64,000 bases of DNA from JAJYSO01 sp964495935 (lineage in GTDB: Bacteria; Bacteroidota; Bacteroidia; Flavobacteriales; Flavobacteriaceae): contig CAZBXQ010000007.1 in the NCBI GenBank assembly GCA_964495935.1, forward strand, positions 1-64,000, read 5' to 3'. The notes below the pieces were generated by a model, which made no database searches, was not told where the DNA came from, and saw only the letters and a program-made list of their open reading frames with translations. The translations under genes were made by a program, and so were the position numbers. Below, piece after piece: positions 7,787 through 17,557 of the stretch (within the stretch, counting starts at the first letter, position 1; every line of letters starts with the position of its first letter).

Positions 7787-10150
7787 ATGATACGCAATTA
7801 TTTAAAGATCGCATTTAGGAATTTATGGAGAAACAAAGGCTTCTCCGCTATCAACATTTTTGGGTTGGCGGTCGGAATGGCCAGTGCCGTCCTCATTTTC
7901 TTGTGGATACAAAATGAGTTGAGTTACGACCGGTTTCACGAAAATGAAGAAACTGTCTATCGAATGAATAATCGAGATGTTTTCAATGGAGAATTACAAG
8001 CTTGGCCAACAACCCCAAAGATCCTCGGCCCCACTTTAAAGGCAGAATATCCGGAGGTAGCGGATTTTGCACGGGAGTATGATGCGGATTTCCTTTTTAC
8101 CGTAGGTGATAAAAAAATCAATGTAAAAGGAATTTTTACGGATCCAGGATTTTTAAAACTATTCACCTTTCCTTTGTTGGAAGGCGATCCTGCCACGGCA
8201 ATAAATGAAAATAATCACATTGTCATTACCCAAAAGCTTGCCAAAAAACTATTTGAAGATGGGGATGCCATGGGCAAAACCATTCGGATTGACAACCGTG
8301 ACGACTTTACGGTAAGTGGGGTGATGAAGGACTTGCCCAACAATACCGCTTTTGACTTTGAATATTTGTTGCCTTGGCCGTACATGAAAACTTTGGGTTT
8401 TGATGATACCTATTGGGAAAACAACTCGGTACATACCTATGTGATGTTGAAACCGGGTACGTCACAAGCAACCTTTGATGCGCATGTGAAAAACACGACC
8501 ATCGATCACGGCGGAAATAAGATCACTACCGAAATATTCTCACAACCCCTGAAAGATATCTATTTGTATTCCAAGCCTGAAAACGGAAAATATGTGGGGG
8601 GCAGGATAGAACGGGTCAAAACTTTTGCAATTATTGCCCTGTTTATCTTGCTCATTGCCTGTATCAACTTTATGAATCTGAGTACGGCAAGAAGTGAGAA
8701 ACGCGCTAAAGAAGTGGGCGTCAGAAAAGTAGTGGGGGCACAAAGGGGGGCGTTGGTATCTCAGTTTATCGGGGAAAGTATTTTGCTGGCCTTTATTGCC
8801 GGGGTGATTGCACTCGGAATTGTTGCATTGGTACTCCCCTCCTTTAATCAACTGGTAGAAAAAGATCTTTTTATAGATTTTAGCAATCTCAATTTCTGGT
8901 TAATCGCCATCGCTTTTGTCGTGTTCACCGGATTTATTGCAGGCAGTTATCCTGCTTTTTTCCTATCTTCTTTCAACCCGGCAAAGGTATTGAAAGGAAC
9001 CTTCAAATCGACCCATACCGTGGTCAGTCCACGGAAAGTACTGGTGATAGTACAGTTTACCTTTGCCATTGCCCTGATCATCTCCACGATTATTGTGATG
9101 CGCCAGACCCAGTACGGAGAAGAAAGGGAGGCAGGATATGCCAAAGATCAGCTCGTATATTCTTTTCTACAAGGTGATCTTAGCAAGCATTATGATTTGA
9201 TCAAAAACGAATTGTTAAGCAGCGGTGCTGCCGTAGCCGTTACCAAATCGATGAATCCCATTAGCACCCGATATAATGACAGCTGGGGGTGGAGTTGGCC
9301 CGGGAGCACCGCTGCAGATGAGAAAACGGATTTTGTAAGAATGGCTTCCGATGCAGATTTTATCAAAACGATGGGCGCGAAGTTGATTGCCGGAAGGGAT
9401 ATCGATATTAAAAACCATCCCTCGGATTCTACCGCCATGCTCCTCAATGAAACCGCTGTAAAAGCGATGCGTCTTGAAGATCCCTTGGGGAAAATTGTGC
9501 AGGCAAGTGATGGATCGAGATGGAACATTGTAGGGGTGGTCAAAGATTTTATTTATGAATCCCCTTATGATAAAATTGCACCATTGGCGATTATGGGACC
9601 CGCAGCCTCGTTTCAGGTGATTCATTACAAGTTGAATCCCGCCAACAGCACAGCAAAAAACCTGGCATTAGCCGGAGATGTTTTTAAGAAATACAACCCG
9701 CAATACCCTTTTGAATATCACTTTATAGATGAAGATTATGCCAAAAAGTTTGAGGAAGAAAAACGTACCGGTACACTGGCAGCCCTATTTGCGGGACTGA
9801 CTATTTTTATTTCCTGCCTCGGGCTTTTTGGATTGGCCGCCTCTATGGCGGAAAACCGGATCAAGGAAATTGGCGTACGAAAAGTATTAGGCGCTTCGGT
9901 AGCCGGTGTTACCACATTGCTTTCCATCGATTTTATAAAGTTGGTGGGGATTTCTTTTCTCATTGCCGCACCATTCGCCTGGTGGGCCATGAATCGATGG
10001 TTACAATCCTATACATACCGTGTCGATATCGAATGGTGGGTATTTGTGCTGGCCGGAGCTTTGTCGATTATGATCGCTTTATTCACCGTTAGTTCACAGG
10101 CCATCAAAGCTGCCATGGCCAATCCGGTAGATGCGTTGCGGGATGAATAA
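7787..10150 (+). CDS. ABC transporter permease 3, double FtsX/MacB type
   Basis: The 787-residue permease has the eight-helix, two-module layout. The coupling loops are AKEVGVRKVVGAQ and IKEIGVRKVLGAS, and the end is ANPVDALRDE. It is closely related to permease 4: both open with a MIRNxLKIAxRxLWxxKGFSAINI segment and share the INF-x-NLSTARS helix end. It is separated from permease 4 by only 21 bases, so the two are almost surely co-translated and might form a heterodimer, although that is inference. Confidence 0.93.
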   Translation: MIRNYLKIAFRNLWRNKGFSAINIFGLAVGMASAVLIFLWIQNELSYDRFHENEETVYRMNNRDVFNGELQAWPTTPKILGPTLKAEYPEVADFAREYDADFLFTVGDKKINVKGIFTDPGFLKLFTFPLLEGDPATAINENNHIVITQKLAKKLFEDGDAMGKTIRIDNRDDFTVSGVMKDLPNNTAFDFEYLLPWPYMKTLGFDDTYWENNSVHTYVMLKPGTSQATFDAHVKNTTIDHGGNKITTEIFSQPLKDIYLYSKPENGKYVGGRIERVKTFAIIALFILLIACINFMNLSTARSEKRAKEVGVRKVVGAQRGALVSQFIGESILLAFIAGVIALGIVALVLPSFNQLVEKDLFIDFSNLNFWLIAIAFVVFTGFIAGSYPAFFLSSFNPAKVLKGTFKSTHTVVSPRKVLVIVQFTFAIALIISTIIVMRQTQYGEEREAGYAKDQLVYSFLQGDLSKHYDLIKNELLSSGAAVAVTKSMNPISTRYNDSWGWSWPGSTAADEKTDFVRMASDADFIKTMGAKLIAGRDIDIKNHPSDSTAMLLNETAVKAMRLEDPLGKIVQASDGSRWNIVGVVKDFIYESPYDKIAPLAIMGPAASFQVIHYKLNPANSTAKNLALAGDVFKKYNPQYPFEYHFIDEDYAKKFEEEKRTGTLAALFAGLTIFISCLGLFGLAASMAENRIKEIGVRKVLGASVAGVTTLLSIDFIKLVGISFLIAAPFAWWAMNRWLQSYTYRVDIEWWVFVLAGALSIMIALFTVSSQAIKAAMANPVDALRDE

Positions 10151-10171
10151 AAAAATTTAAACGATGATACT

Positions 10172-12529
10172 ATGATACGAAACAATCTAAAAATCGCTTG
10201 GCGGAGTCTTTGGAAAACCAAAGGCTTTTCAGCTATCAATATCATTGGTTTATCCATTGGGATGGCAGCCGTATTGTTAATCGGATTGTGGGTACAACAC
10301 CAATTTCTGTACGATAATTTTTATCCCCATGAGGAAAATATTTATCGATTGATGAATCAAACGGAAAAAGATGGAGAATTTAATACCCACGGCATAACTA
10401 TGGGTCCGGTGAGCGAGGTCTTGAAAGAAGATTATTCCGAAGTGAAATATGCAGCCCGTTATAATTGGTCGGAAGACGATTTGTTGCGTTATAATGACAA
10501 AAGAATCAAATCGACCGGTAATGAAGTAGATCCTGATTTTCTCAGAATTTTTGACTTCGGAGTAGTTCGGGGGGCTGCCCATAAAATGTTAGAGGATCCC
10601 AACGATATTGTACTGACTGAGCGTCTATCCAAAAAACTTTTTGGCGATGAAGATCCTTTGGGTAAAACCATAACGCTTGGGGAAGATGAACTTTATACCG
10701 TTACTGCCATAATTCGAGATTTGCCCGAATACACCGATTTTGATTTCACCTTTCTCATTCCCTTAAGCTCTTCGGCAGCAGAGGAATCTTGGCGAAATAT
10801 GAATTATATCACCTATGTTTCGCTTAAAGATAATACAAATGTAGAAGCCCTTAATCGGAAAATCAAACCTGTAGTTAAACAGCACCAACCTATTTTAGAA
10901 TGGACTTCCGTCTTTCTTTATCCCCTGTCTAAAACCCATTTATATGACAAGTTTGAAAACGGCGTTCCTGCCGGTGGTCAAATCAAACAAGTACGTTTGG
11001 TGGCCGGAATCGGTTTATTAATTCTGTTGATTGCCTGTATTAATTTTATCAATCTCAGCACGGCAAGAAGCCAAAAACGGGCAAAAGAAGTGGGAGTACG
11101 GAAAGTTATAGGAGCCGGTAAAGATCATTTGATGGCGCAATTTTTAACTGAATCCCTACTGATTTCAATCATTTCGGGAATTTTGGCCATTGGCTTATCG
11201 TTTTTGGCACTTCCATTTTTTAATAAGGTGTTGGGCTATCCACTGGCTTTTGATTGGGCAAATCCGCTGATATGGATTGGTTTATTCATTTTTATTCTCC
11301 TGACGGGTTTGCTTGCCGGAGCTTATCCTGCTTTTGTACTTTCTGCTTTTCAACCCGTTACCACTTTAAAAGGCATGATAAAAAAAGGAAAGCACAGTTT
11401 TGGGTTGCGGGAAATACTGGTCGTATTTCAATTTGGGATTGCCATAGTGCTTATCGTCGCTACGATTGTCGTTCATCGTCAAATTCAATATGCCGGAGAG
11501 CGGGATATCGGTTACAATATTTCCCGACTTATTGAAATTCCCATTGAAGGAGCCATGGGAAAAAACTATGATGCTATTAAAAATGAATTGATAAGCAGTG
11601 GTGCCGCCAAATCCATTACCCGCACGGGTTGGACGATTACAGAGAATGCTTCTTCTACCGGAGGGGGTTTCTCCTGGCCGGGATCAACGCCGAAGCAAGA
11701 GGAAGATTTGGGCTTTGTTTTGGCCCGGACAGAAAGTGATTTTATCAAAACTTTGGGGCTGACTTTAATCAAGGGCCGTGATTTGGATTATGCCCGACTT
11801 CCGGCAGACAGCACTTCCGTTTTACTCAATGAAACAGCAATCAAAGAAATGAAGCTCGAAAATCCTATCGGTCAAACCCTGAAATGGGGAGACGAGGCCT
11901 ATACCATTGTGGGGGTTTTTAAAGATTTTATCAGTGGTTCTCCTTATGGAGATGTTTACCCGATGATGATTACCGCTTCTAAAAGTCATTTGTATAATAT
12001 GGTGGTTCGCACCAATGAGAAACAAAGTATCCAAAAGGATTTACAAGGAATCGAAAAGATTATAAAGAAATTCAATCCGGCGTATCCGTTTTCCTATTCT
12101 TTTGTAGATCAGAAATTTGCGAAGAAATTTAAAGAACAGGAACAAACGGCTTCGTTGTCTTTTATATTCTCTTTGCTCGCCATTTTTATCTCCTGTTTGG
12201 GATTATTTGGATTGGCTTCCTATATCGCCGAAACCCGAACCAAGGAAATTGGCGTCAGAAAAGTATTGGGCGCTTCTGTTGTGGGAATCGGAACCATGCT
12301 TTCCAAAGATTTTGTAAAACTGGTGCTTTTGGCTATTGTGATTGCCATTCCTATCGCTTGGTATGCGATGAATAAATGGCTGGCAGATTTTTCTTATAGA
12401 ATTGACATAAAATGGTGGGTCTTCGGATTAGCCGGTGGATTGGCCGTCATAATTGCGCTGTTAACGGTTAGTACACAAGCGATAAAAGCCGCAATGGCAA
12501 ACCCGGTGGATTCGTTGCGCGACGAATAA
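10172..12529 (+). CDS. ABC transporter permease 4, double FtsX/MacB type
   Basis: The 785-residue permease starts MIRNNLKIAWRSLWKTKG and has the standard layout. Coupling loops are AKEVGVRKVIGAG and TKEIGVRKVLGAS, and the end is ANPVDSLRDE. Its 3' end and the following gap match those of permease 2 almost base for base over 73 bases. The gap to permease 5 is the longest hairpin array of the locus (168 bases). Function as for the other copies; the substrate is unknown. Confidence 0.93.
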   Translation: MIRNNLKIAWRSLWKTKGFSAINIIGLSIGMAAVLLIGLWVQHQFLYDNFYPHEENIYRLMNQTEKDGEFNTHGITMGPVSEVLKEDYSEVKYAARYNWSEDDLLRYNDKRIKSTGNEVDPDFLRIFDFGVVRGAAHKMLEDPNDIVLTERLSKKLFGDEDPLGKTITLGEDELYTVTAIIRDLPEYTDFDFTFLIPLSSSAAEESWRNMNYITYVSLKDNTNVEALNRKIKPVVKQHQPILEWTSVFLYPLSKTHLYDKFENGVPAGGQIKQVRLVAGIGLLILLIACINFINLSTARSQKRAKEVGVRKVIGAGKDHLMAQFLTESLLISIISGILAIGLSFLALPFFNKVLGYPLAFDWANPLIWIGLFIFILLTGLLAGAYPAFVLSAFQPVTTLKGMIKKGKHSFGLREILVVFQFGIAIVLIVATIVVHRQIQYAGERDIGYNISRLIEIPIEGAMGKNYDAIKNELISSGAAKSITRTGWTITENASSTGGGFSWPGSTPKQEEDLGFVLARTESDFIKTLGLTLIKGRDLDYARLPADSTSVLLNETAIKEMKLENPIGQTLKWGDEAYTIVGVFKDFISGSPYGDVYPMMITASKSHLYNMVVRTNEKQSIQKDLQGIEKIIKKFNPAYPFSYSFVDQKFAKKFKEQEQTASLSFIFSLLAIFISCLGLFGLASYIAETRTKEIGVRKVLGASVVGIGTMLSKDFVKLVLLAIVIAIPIAWYAMNKWLADFSYRIDIKWWVFGLAGGLAVIIALLTVSTQAIKAAMANPVDSLRDE

Positions 12530-12575
12530 CACGAAAGGCCGCACGGCCGTGCGGACAACACGAGAAGGTCGTGCG
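12503..12575. repeat. 73-base segment duplicated from 7631-7703
   Basis: This is the second copy of the segment spanning a permease stop codon and the first palindromic unit. See 7631-7703. Confidence 0.85.
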
Positions 12576-12696
12576 GCCAGCACGATAGGGCAGTACGGCC
12601 GTACTGCCCAACGAAAAAATCGTGCGCCCAACACGAGAAGGCCGTGCGCCCAAACGAGATGAGCGCGCCCAACACGAGATAAAAGAATAAAAAACC
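12530..12696. repeat. Longest CACGA-plus-palindrome array, before permease 5
   Basis: Seven degenerate units were read, most beginning AACACGA. They include the perfect palindromes CCGCACGGCCGTGCGG (12539-12554) and a 22-base one at 12588-12609 whose left half is GGGCAGTACGG. Other units end GTGCGCCC. Local GC content is much higher than in the flanking genes. Spacing is irregular and there are no unique spacers, so this is not a CRISPR array. Confidence 0.7.
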
Positions 12697-15096
12697 ATGT
12701 TTAAAAACAATCTAAAAATCGCTTGGCGAAGCCTGTTGAAAAACAGATTTTTTACGCTACTGAATATTTCGGGGCTGGCCGTGAGCCTGGTCGTTGCCAT
12801 CTTCTTGTTGACCTATGCACAGCAGGAACTGAGTTTTAATTCGAGTTTCCCTAAAAGTCAAGATATATTTCGGGTGAATATGGTGACTTCCCAGGCCTAT
12901 AACTTTGAGAAATGGGTGCAGTTGCCCAATGCGGTTGGGCCGGCGATGGAAGACAATATTCCGGAAGTTCAAAAAGCCGCTCGATGGGTACGTTATAATT
13001 TTGGAGGAACGTCTTCTCTGCGCTGGGAAAATGAAAATTATCTGATCAAGGATTTCTATCTGACGGATGCTGCTTTCTTTGAGATTTTTGATTTTGAATT
13101 CTTGGAGGGAAATGGAAAATTAGTCTTTGAAAAACCCAACAGTGTGGTGATTTCAGAAAGTGAACGCCAACGAATATTTGGTGATAAGACGGCTTTAAAC
13201 CAAGAAATCACAATTGACGGGCACGAACATTTGACGGTGACGGGAGTCTTTAGGGATTTGCCGCAAAACACCAGTTTTGATGGTAAAATCTATGCCAATA
13301 TCATGGATTCCTGGATGGGGAAAAACGTGTATTGGTCCAATGCAAGCTATGAAACCTTCTGTCTCTTGCAGCCCGATGCCGAGGTCAACAAAGTGGAAGA
13401 TGAAGCAACGGCTTTGATTGATAAACACGTGGCCAAAAAGGATCAATATTTTACACAATTCCTTCTTCAACCGCTGTCAAAAATCTATTTGTATTCCCAT
13501 GATCTGGAGCATAGCTATTCTTCGCGAACCGGAAATATCAACCAGGTTCGGCTCTTTTTCCTGTTGTCTTTTCTCATCTTGGCGATTGCTGCCATCAATT
13601 ATATCAATTTGACTACCGCTCGTGCTCAGCATAATGCCAAGGAAGTGGGGGTGAGCAAAGTATTGGGAGCCAGTCGGCAACAAATCAGGAAACGTTTTTA
13701 TACAGAAACGGCGATCTTGGTTTTGGTGGCCATCTTAGGAGCGATTTTACTTTGTATTTTGACCTTGCCGCTATTCAACGGGCTAACCGATAATGAATTT
13801 ACCATTGCTCAATTATTGACGGCCCAAAATCTCCTTATATTTTTAGGGCTTTGGTTATTGATAAGCTTTTTGGGCGGGAGCTATCCTTCTCTGGTGATGG
13901 CCAAAATGCCCACTTTGGGATTGATGAAACACCAGGCCGGAAAAAACAATCTTTCGGAAGGGGTTCGAAAGACCTTGGTGATATTCCAATTTTCATGTTC
14001 TATTGTCTTGATTATTGGAGTATTGATTATGAAACATCAAATGGAGTATGTGAGCAGTAAAGATTTAGGCTATCAACCTAAAAAAGTGTTGAGCATTCCG
14101 ATTAACGGTGTTTCTTCATGGAATCAATTGGAAGGACTGGAACAAGATTTGCGAAATCTCGCCGGAACGAAAAGCGTCTCGGCCATGCAGACTTATCCCG
14201 GCAAGGGAGAAAGTGGAAAGACTATTTATCGGCCGGGAGAGGAAGGAGCCGGATTACCGATTCAGACCTCAAGCAGTTTGGACCCGGTGGTGAACACGTT
14301 GGGACTTCATTTGATTGCCGGAGAAGACCTTCCAAGAAATCTGGCAAAAGGAGATTCGACTGCCTATCTGCTGATCAATGAAGTGGTATCAACTTATCTG
14401 GGGTATTCCGATCCAAAGGATGCCATCGGGCAGTATGCCGATTTAGATGGAATAAAGAATGCCGAAATTAAGGGCGTCGTCCGGAATTTTAATTTTGGTA
14501 ATCTGAAGGAAAATGTAAGAGCCTACACTTTTTACAAGGCTCAAAACCCTTCTGAGGGCTATTATTATCTGTTGGCTAATTTTGGAAAACAGCAGGCATC
14601 TTCTTATTTGGGGCAGGTACGCGACATTTTTGAAAAACGCGTTCCCAATGCTGCCTTTGACTATTTGTTTTTAGAAGATTATCTCAAAGATCAGTACCGC
14701 ACTGAAAATCGTTCGGAATCGGTTCTAACCGTGTTTTCGCTTTTGGCCATTTTTATTGCCTGTCTGGGATTATTCGGATTGGCCGCATTTACCGCAGAAC
14801 AGCGAAAAAAGGAAATCGGCGTCCGGAAAGTTTTGGGAGCAAGTATTTTGGAAATCATCAAATTGTTGTCCTCACAATTTTCACGGCTGATTTTCTTGGC
14901 CTTGTTGATAGCCGTTCCTTTGGGGTGGTGGATTTTTTCAGAATGGCTGAACGGTTTCGCCTATCGCATTCAGATTTCCTGGCAGGTGTTTTTGTTTGCC
15001 GCATTTTTGGTAATGGTCATTGCCGCGGTGCCCATTGGATTTCAATCAATAAAAGCAGCGCGATCCAATCCGGTGGATTCGTTGCGCGATGAATAA
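12697..15096 (+). CDS. ABC transporter permease 5, double FtsX/MacB type
   Basis: The 799-residue permease starts MFKNNLKIAWRSLLKNR and shows the eight-helix layout. Its first coupling loop reads AKEVGVSKVLGAS, with serine where every other copy has arginine. The second is the regular KKEIGVRKVLGAS. It ends SNPVDSLRDE. Its periplasmic domains differ clearly from those of permeases 3 and 4. Only 13 bases separate it from permease 6, which points to tight translational coupling of these two. Confidence 0.93.
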   Translation: MFKNNLKIAWRSLLKNRFFTLLNISGLAVSLVVAIFLLTYAQQELSFNSSFPKSQDIFRVNMVTSQAYNFEKWVQLPNAVGPAMEDNIPEVQKAARWVRYNFGGTSSLRWENENYLIKDFYLTDAAFFEIFDFEFLEGNGKLVFEKPNSVVISESERQRIFGDKTALNQEITIDGHEHLTVTGVFRDLPQNTSFDGKIYANIMDSWMGKNVYWSNASYETFCLLQPDAEVNKVEDEATALIDKHVAKKDQYFTQFLLQPLSKIYLYSHDLEHSYSSRTGNINQVRLFFLLSFLILAIAAINYINLTTARAQHNAKEVGVSKVLGASRQQIRKRFYTETAILVLVAILGAILLCILTLPLFNGLTDNEFTIAQLLTAQNLLIFLGLWLLISFLGGSYPSLVMAKMPTLGLMKHQAGKNNLSEGVRKTLVIFQFSCSIVLIIGVLIMKHQMEYVSSKDLGYQPKKVLSIPINGVSSWNQLEGLEQDLRNLAGTKSVSAMQTYPGKGESGKTIYRPGEEGAGLPIQTSSSLDPVVNTLGLHLIAGEDLPRNLAKGDSTAYLLINEVVSTYLGYSDPKDAIGQYADLDGIKNAEIKGVVRNFNFGNLKENVRAYTFYKAQNPSEGYYYLLANFGKQQASSYLGQVRDIFEKRVPNAAFDYLFLEDYLKDQYRTENRSESVLTVFSLLAIFIACLGLFGLAAFTAEQRKKEIGVRKVLGASILEIIKLLSSQFSRLIFLALLIAVPLGWWIFSEWLNGFAYRIQISWQVFLFAAFLVMVIAAVPIGFQSIKAARSNPVDSLRDE

Positions 15097-15109
15097 AAAA
15101 AATTAAACT

Positions 15110-17488
15110 ATGCTACGAAACAACATAAAAATTGCCTGGCGCCAAATGCGCAAATACCGATTTCATTCGATCTTAAATATAGTCGGATTGGGATTGGGGA
15201 TGGCGTGTTGTCTTTTTATCTATGCTTTTAGTACTTACCAACTGAGTTTTGATCAATTTCACAAAGATGCGGATCGAACTTTTGTCGTTGTTCAAGATTT
15301 ACACCTCGAGGAAACGGAACACAGTACAGGCGGATCTTATGGGATGTATGAGGTGCTTCGGCAGGAATTACCGCAGATCGAGAAGGTTGCGCTTTATATG
15401 GAGCAACAGGATTTTACCCTAAAAATCGATGATCGATTAGTTGAAACGGAAGGCAAAGCCGGTTTTACTTCTTCGGATTATTTTGAAATAATGGATTTCC
15501 CGTGGTTGGAAGGGAATCCGGAAGAATTGGACGAACCCAATACCCTGGCACTCACCCAAAAAATGGCGAAACGTTTTTTTGGAAAAGAAGAAGCTGTGGG
15601 TAAAACCATTTGGGTGGAAAGCAAGTTCCCGATGAAAGTCGTGGGTATTATTGATGATCGTCAACAAAACTCGGATTTCCGCTCGGAGATCTATTTTTCT
15701 CTCGCTTCCCTTCCGGAATTGCAGGGAATGTCTAAAGATGACGATTTCTTTACCAATTGGGGATACTTAAATTCGACGAACAATATTTTATTAACCCTCC
15801 GCGATGCGGGTGACAAGGAAAAAGTCGAAAAAAGCATTAATAAGATGCTGGCAAAATATTGGTATGAAGAGGCCTCCGATTATTATACCTATCAATTATT
15901 GCCCCTGACCGCTTTTCATTTCGATACGGATTACGGGAAGGGAACCCAGCGTTCGCTGTTGCTTATTTTAAGCTTTATCGCAGTAGGAATCCTATTTATG
16001 GCCGGGGTCAATTATACCAACATGGTTTCGGCCCAACTGCTTTACCGAAGCACGGAAATGGGCGTCCGAAAGGTTTTGGGCAGTTCTAAAAAACAGTTGT
16101 TTGCGCAATTTATGGTAGAATCCTTATGCACTTCTTTTCTGGCTTTATGTTTTGCCGTGGTGGTTTTTGTGTTGTCCTTAAACGGGGCCAACCAATACCT
16201 TTTCACGGAAGAACCGATCCGGCTGCTATCCCTGTGGAAATTCTTAGGAATCGCGGTGGGCTTAGGGTTGTCCCTCTGCCTGTTGACAAGTCTATATCCC
16301 GCCTTTTTCCTGTTTAAAATCGATATTCAAAAGGCACTTAAAAATCAGGTTTCCGGAAGTTGGGGGAATGGCCGCAAATCCTTGATCGTATTCCAAAATG
16401 TGATTGCCTTGGTGCTGATTACGGCTACCATCGTCATCGTCAGTCAGGTGCGTTATTTAAAGAATACCGATATGGGATTTAACCGAAATTCCGTGCTCGT
16501 TCTTCCGCTAAAAGACGGACTCCAATCTAAAGAAGAAATAACTCATTTCCTTCGTGCGCGCAGCGATGTGGTTTCTTTTGCTTTTTGTGACAATCCTCCC
16601 TCAAGCGAAAAAGCCTGGGGCGGCACCTTTCAATTTGATAACCGACCGGAATGGGAGGAATGGGCGGCGCGCTATGCGATTGGGGATTCATCCTATCTCA
16701 AAACTTTTGGGCTGCAATTATTGGCCGGAAGAAATTTCCGTGATGATCCTAAAAATCCGGAGTTTCTGGTCAACGAAAAGATGGTCCGTGAACTGGGATT
16801 TGAAGATCCAGAAGAAGTAATTGGTAAGGACTTGCGTTCGGGCGGACTCAACGAGGAACACAAAGGGAAGATTGTCGGAGTGGTCAAGGATTTTAATACG
16901 AATGCCTTGAACGAACCCGTACCGCCTACTATCATTGGAATCAATGGAATGCGGTTGAGGAATCTGGCCATAAAATATGCCGGAACGCCGAACCGCTTAT
17001 TGGAGGAAATGGAAAGGGAATGGAAATCCTGGTATCCGGATAAGCTGTTTGAATACGAGTTTTACGATACACAAATTGCTGATCTGTATCAGCGAGAGGC
17101 ACTTTTGGAAAAATTGATTTGGATTGCTGCGGGCGTAGCGATACTGATTAGCTCCTTTGGTTTTCTCGGTTTGTTATCGATTATGATCGTCAAGCGTACC
17201 AAAGAAATTGGGGTGCGGAAAGTCTTGGGTTCGAGTATCTCGGGCATCGTTCGCTTGCTTTCGACGGACTTTATGCGATGGGTGGGGTTGGCCTTTATCA
17301 TGGCCGTTCCCATCGCCTGGTATGCCATGAGTAAATGGCTGGAGCATTTTGTACATCGCATCACTTTGCAATGGTGGATGTTTGCCCTGGCTGGCTTGCT
17401 GGGGATGACGATTACGTTAATCGTTGTCAGTTTCCAATCGGTAAAAGCGGCAATGGCAAATCCGGTAGATGCGTTACGCGATGAATAG
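15110..17488 (+). CDS. ABC transporter permease 6, double FtsX/MacB type
   Basis: The 792-residue permease starts MLRNNIKIAWRQMRKYR. Coupling loops are STEMGVRKVLGSS and TKEIGVRKVLGSS, and the end is ANPVDALRDE. The first loop has T-E-M in place of K-E-I/V, so the first module is the more diverged. It follows permease 5 by 13 bases and precedes the secreted repeat protein by 69 bases. It may pair with permease 5, as inferred from spacing. Confidence 0.93.
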   Translation: MLRNNIKIAWRQMRKYRFHSILNIVGLGLGMACCLFIYAFSTYQLSFDQFHKDADRTFVVVQDLHLEETEHSTGGSYGMYEVLRQELPQIEKVALYMEQQDFTLKIDDRLVETEGKAGFTSSDYFEIMDFPWLEGNPEELDEPNTLALTQKMAKRFFGKEEAVGKTIWVESKFPMKVVGIIDDRQQNSDFRSEIYFSLASLPELQGMSKDDDFFTNWGYLNSTNNILLTLRDAGDKEKVEKSINKMLAKYWYEEASDYYTYQLLPLTAFHFDTDYGKGTQRSLLLILSFIAVGILFMAGVNYTNMVSAQLLYRSTEMGVRKVLGSSKKQLFAQFMVESLCTSFLALCFAVVVFVLSLNGANQYLFTEEPIRLLSLWKFLGIAVGLGLSLCLLTSLYPAFFLFKIDIQKALKNQVSGSWGNGRKSLIVFQNVIALVLITATIVIVSQVRYLKNTDMGFNRNSVLVLPLKDGLQSKEEITHFLRARSDVVSFAFCDNPPSSEKAWGGTFQFDNRPEWEEWAARYAIGDSSYLKTFGLQLLAGRNFRDDPKNPEFLVNEKMVRELGFEDPEEVIGKDLRSGGLNEEHKGKIVGVVKDFNTNALNEPVPPTIIGINGMRLRNLAIKYAGTPNRLLEEMEREWKSWYPDKLFEYEFYDTQIADLYQREALLEKLIWIAAGVAILISSFGFLGLLSIMIVKRTKEIGVRKVLGSSISGIVRLLSTDFMRWVGLAFIMAVPIAWYAMSKWLEHFVHRITLQWWMFALAGLLGMTITLIVVSFQSVKAAMANPVDALRDE

Positions 17489-17557
17489 CACGAGAAGGGA
17501 CGCACGGCCGTGTGTCTTAAGTGATAAAAAAATTAAACACGATAAAAATAACTCGAT
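17489..17557. repeat. Single CACGA-plus-palindrome unit before the repeat protein
   Basis: GACGCACGGCCGTGTGTC (17499-17516, one G/T mismatch pair) follows CACGAGAAGG. The gap ends with an A-rich stretch and another ACACGATAA. The unit type is the same as in the permease gaps, which ties the repeat-protein gene to the locus. Confidence 0.6.

Noticed and set aside
12530..12696. Possible CRISPR array
   Set aside because: The units vary in length (about 15-31 bases), have no unique spacers of constant size, and no cas genes are present.
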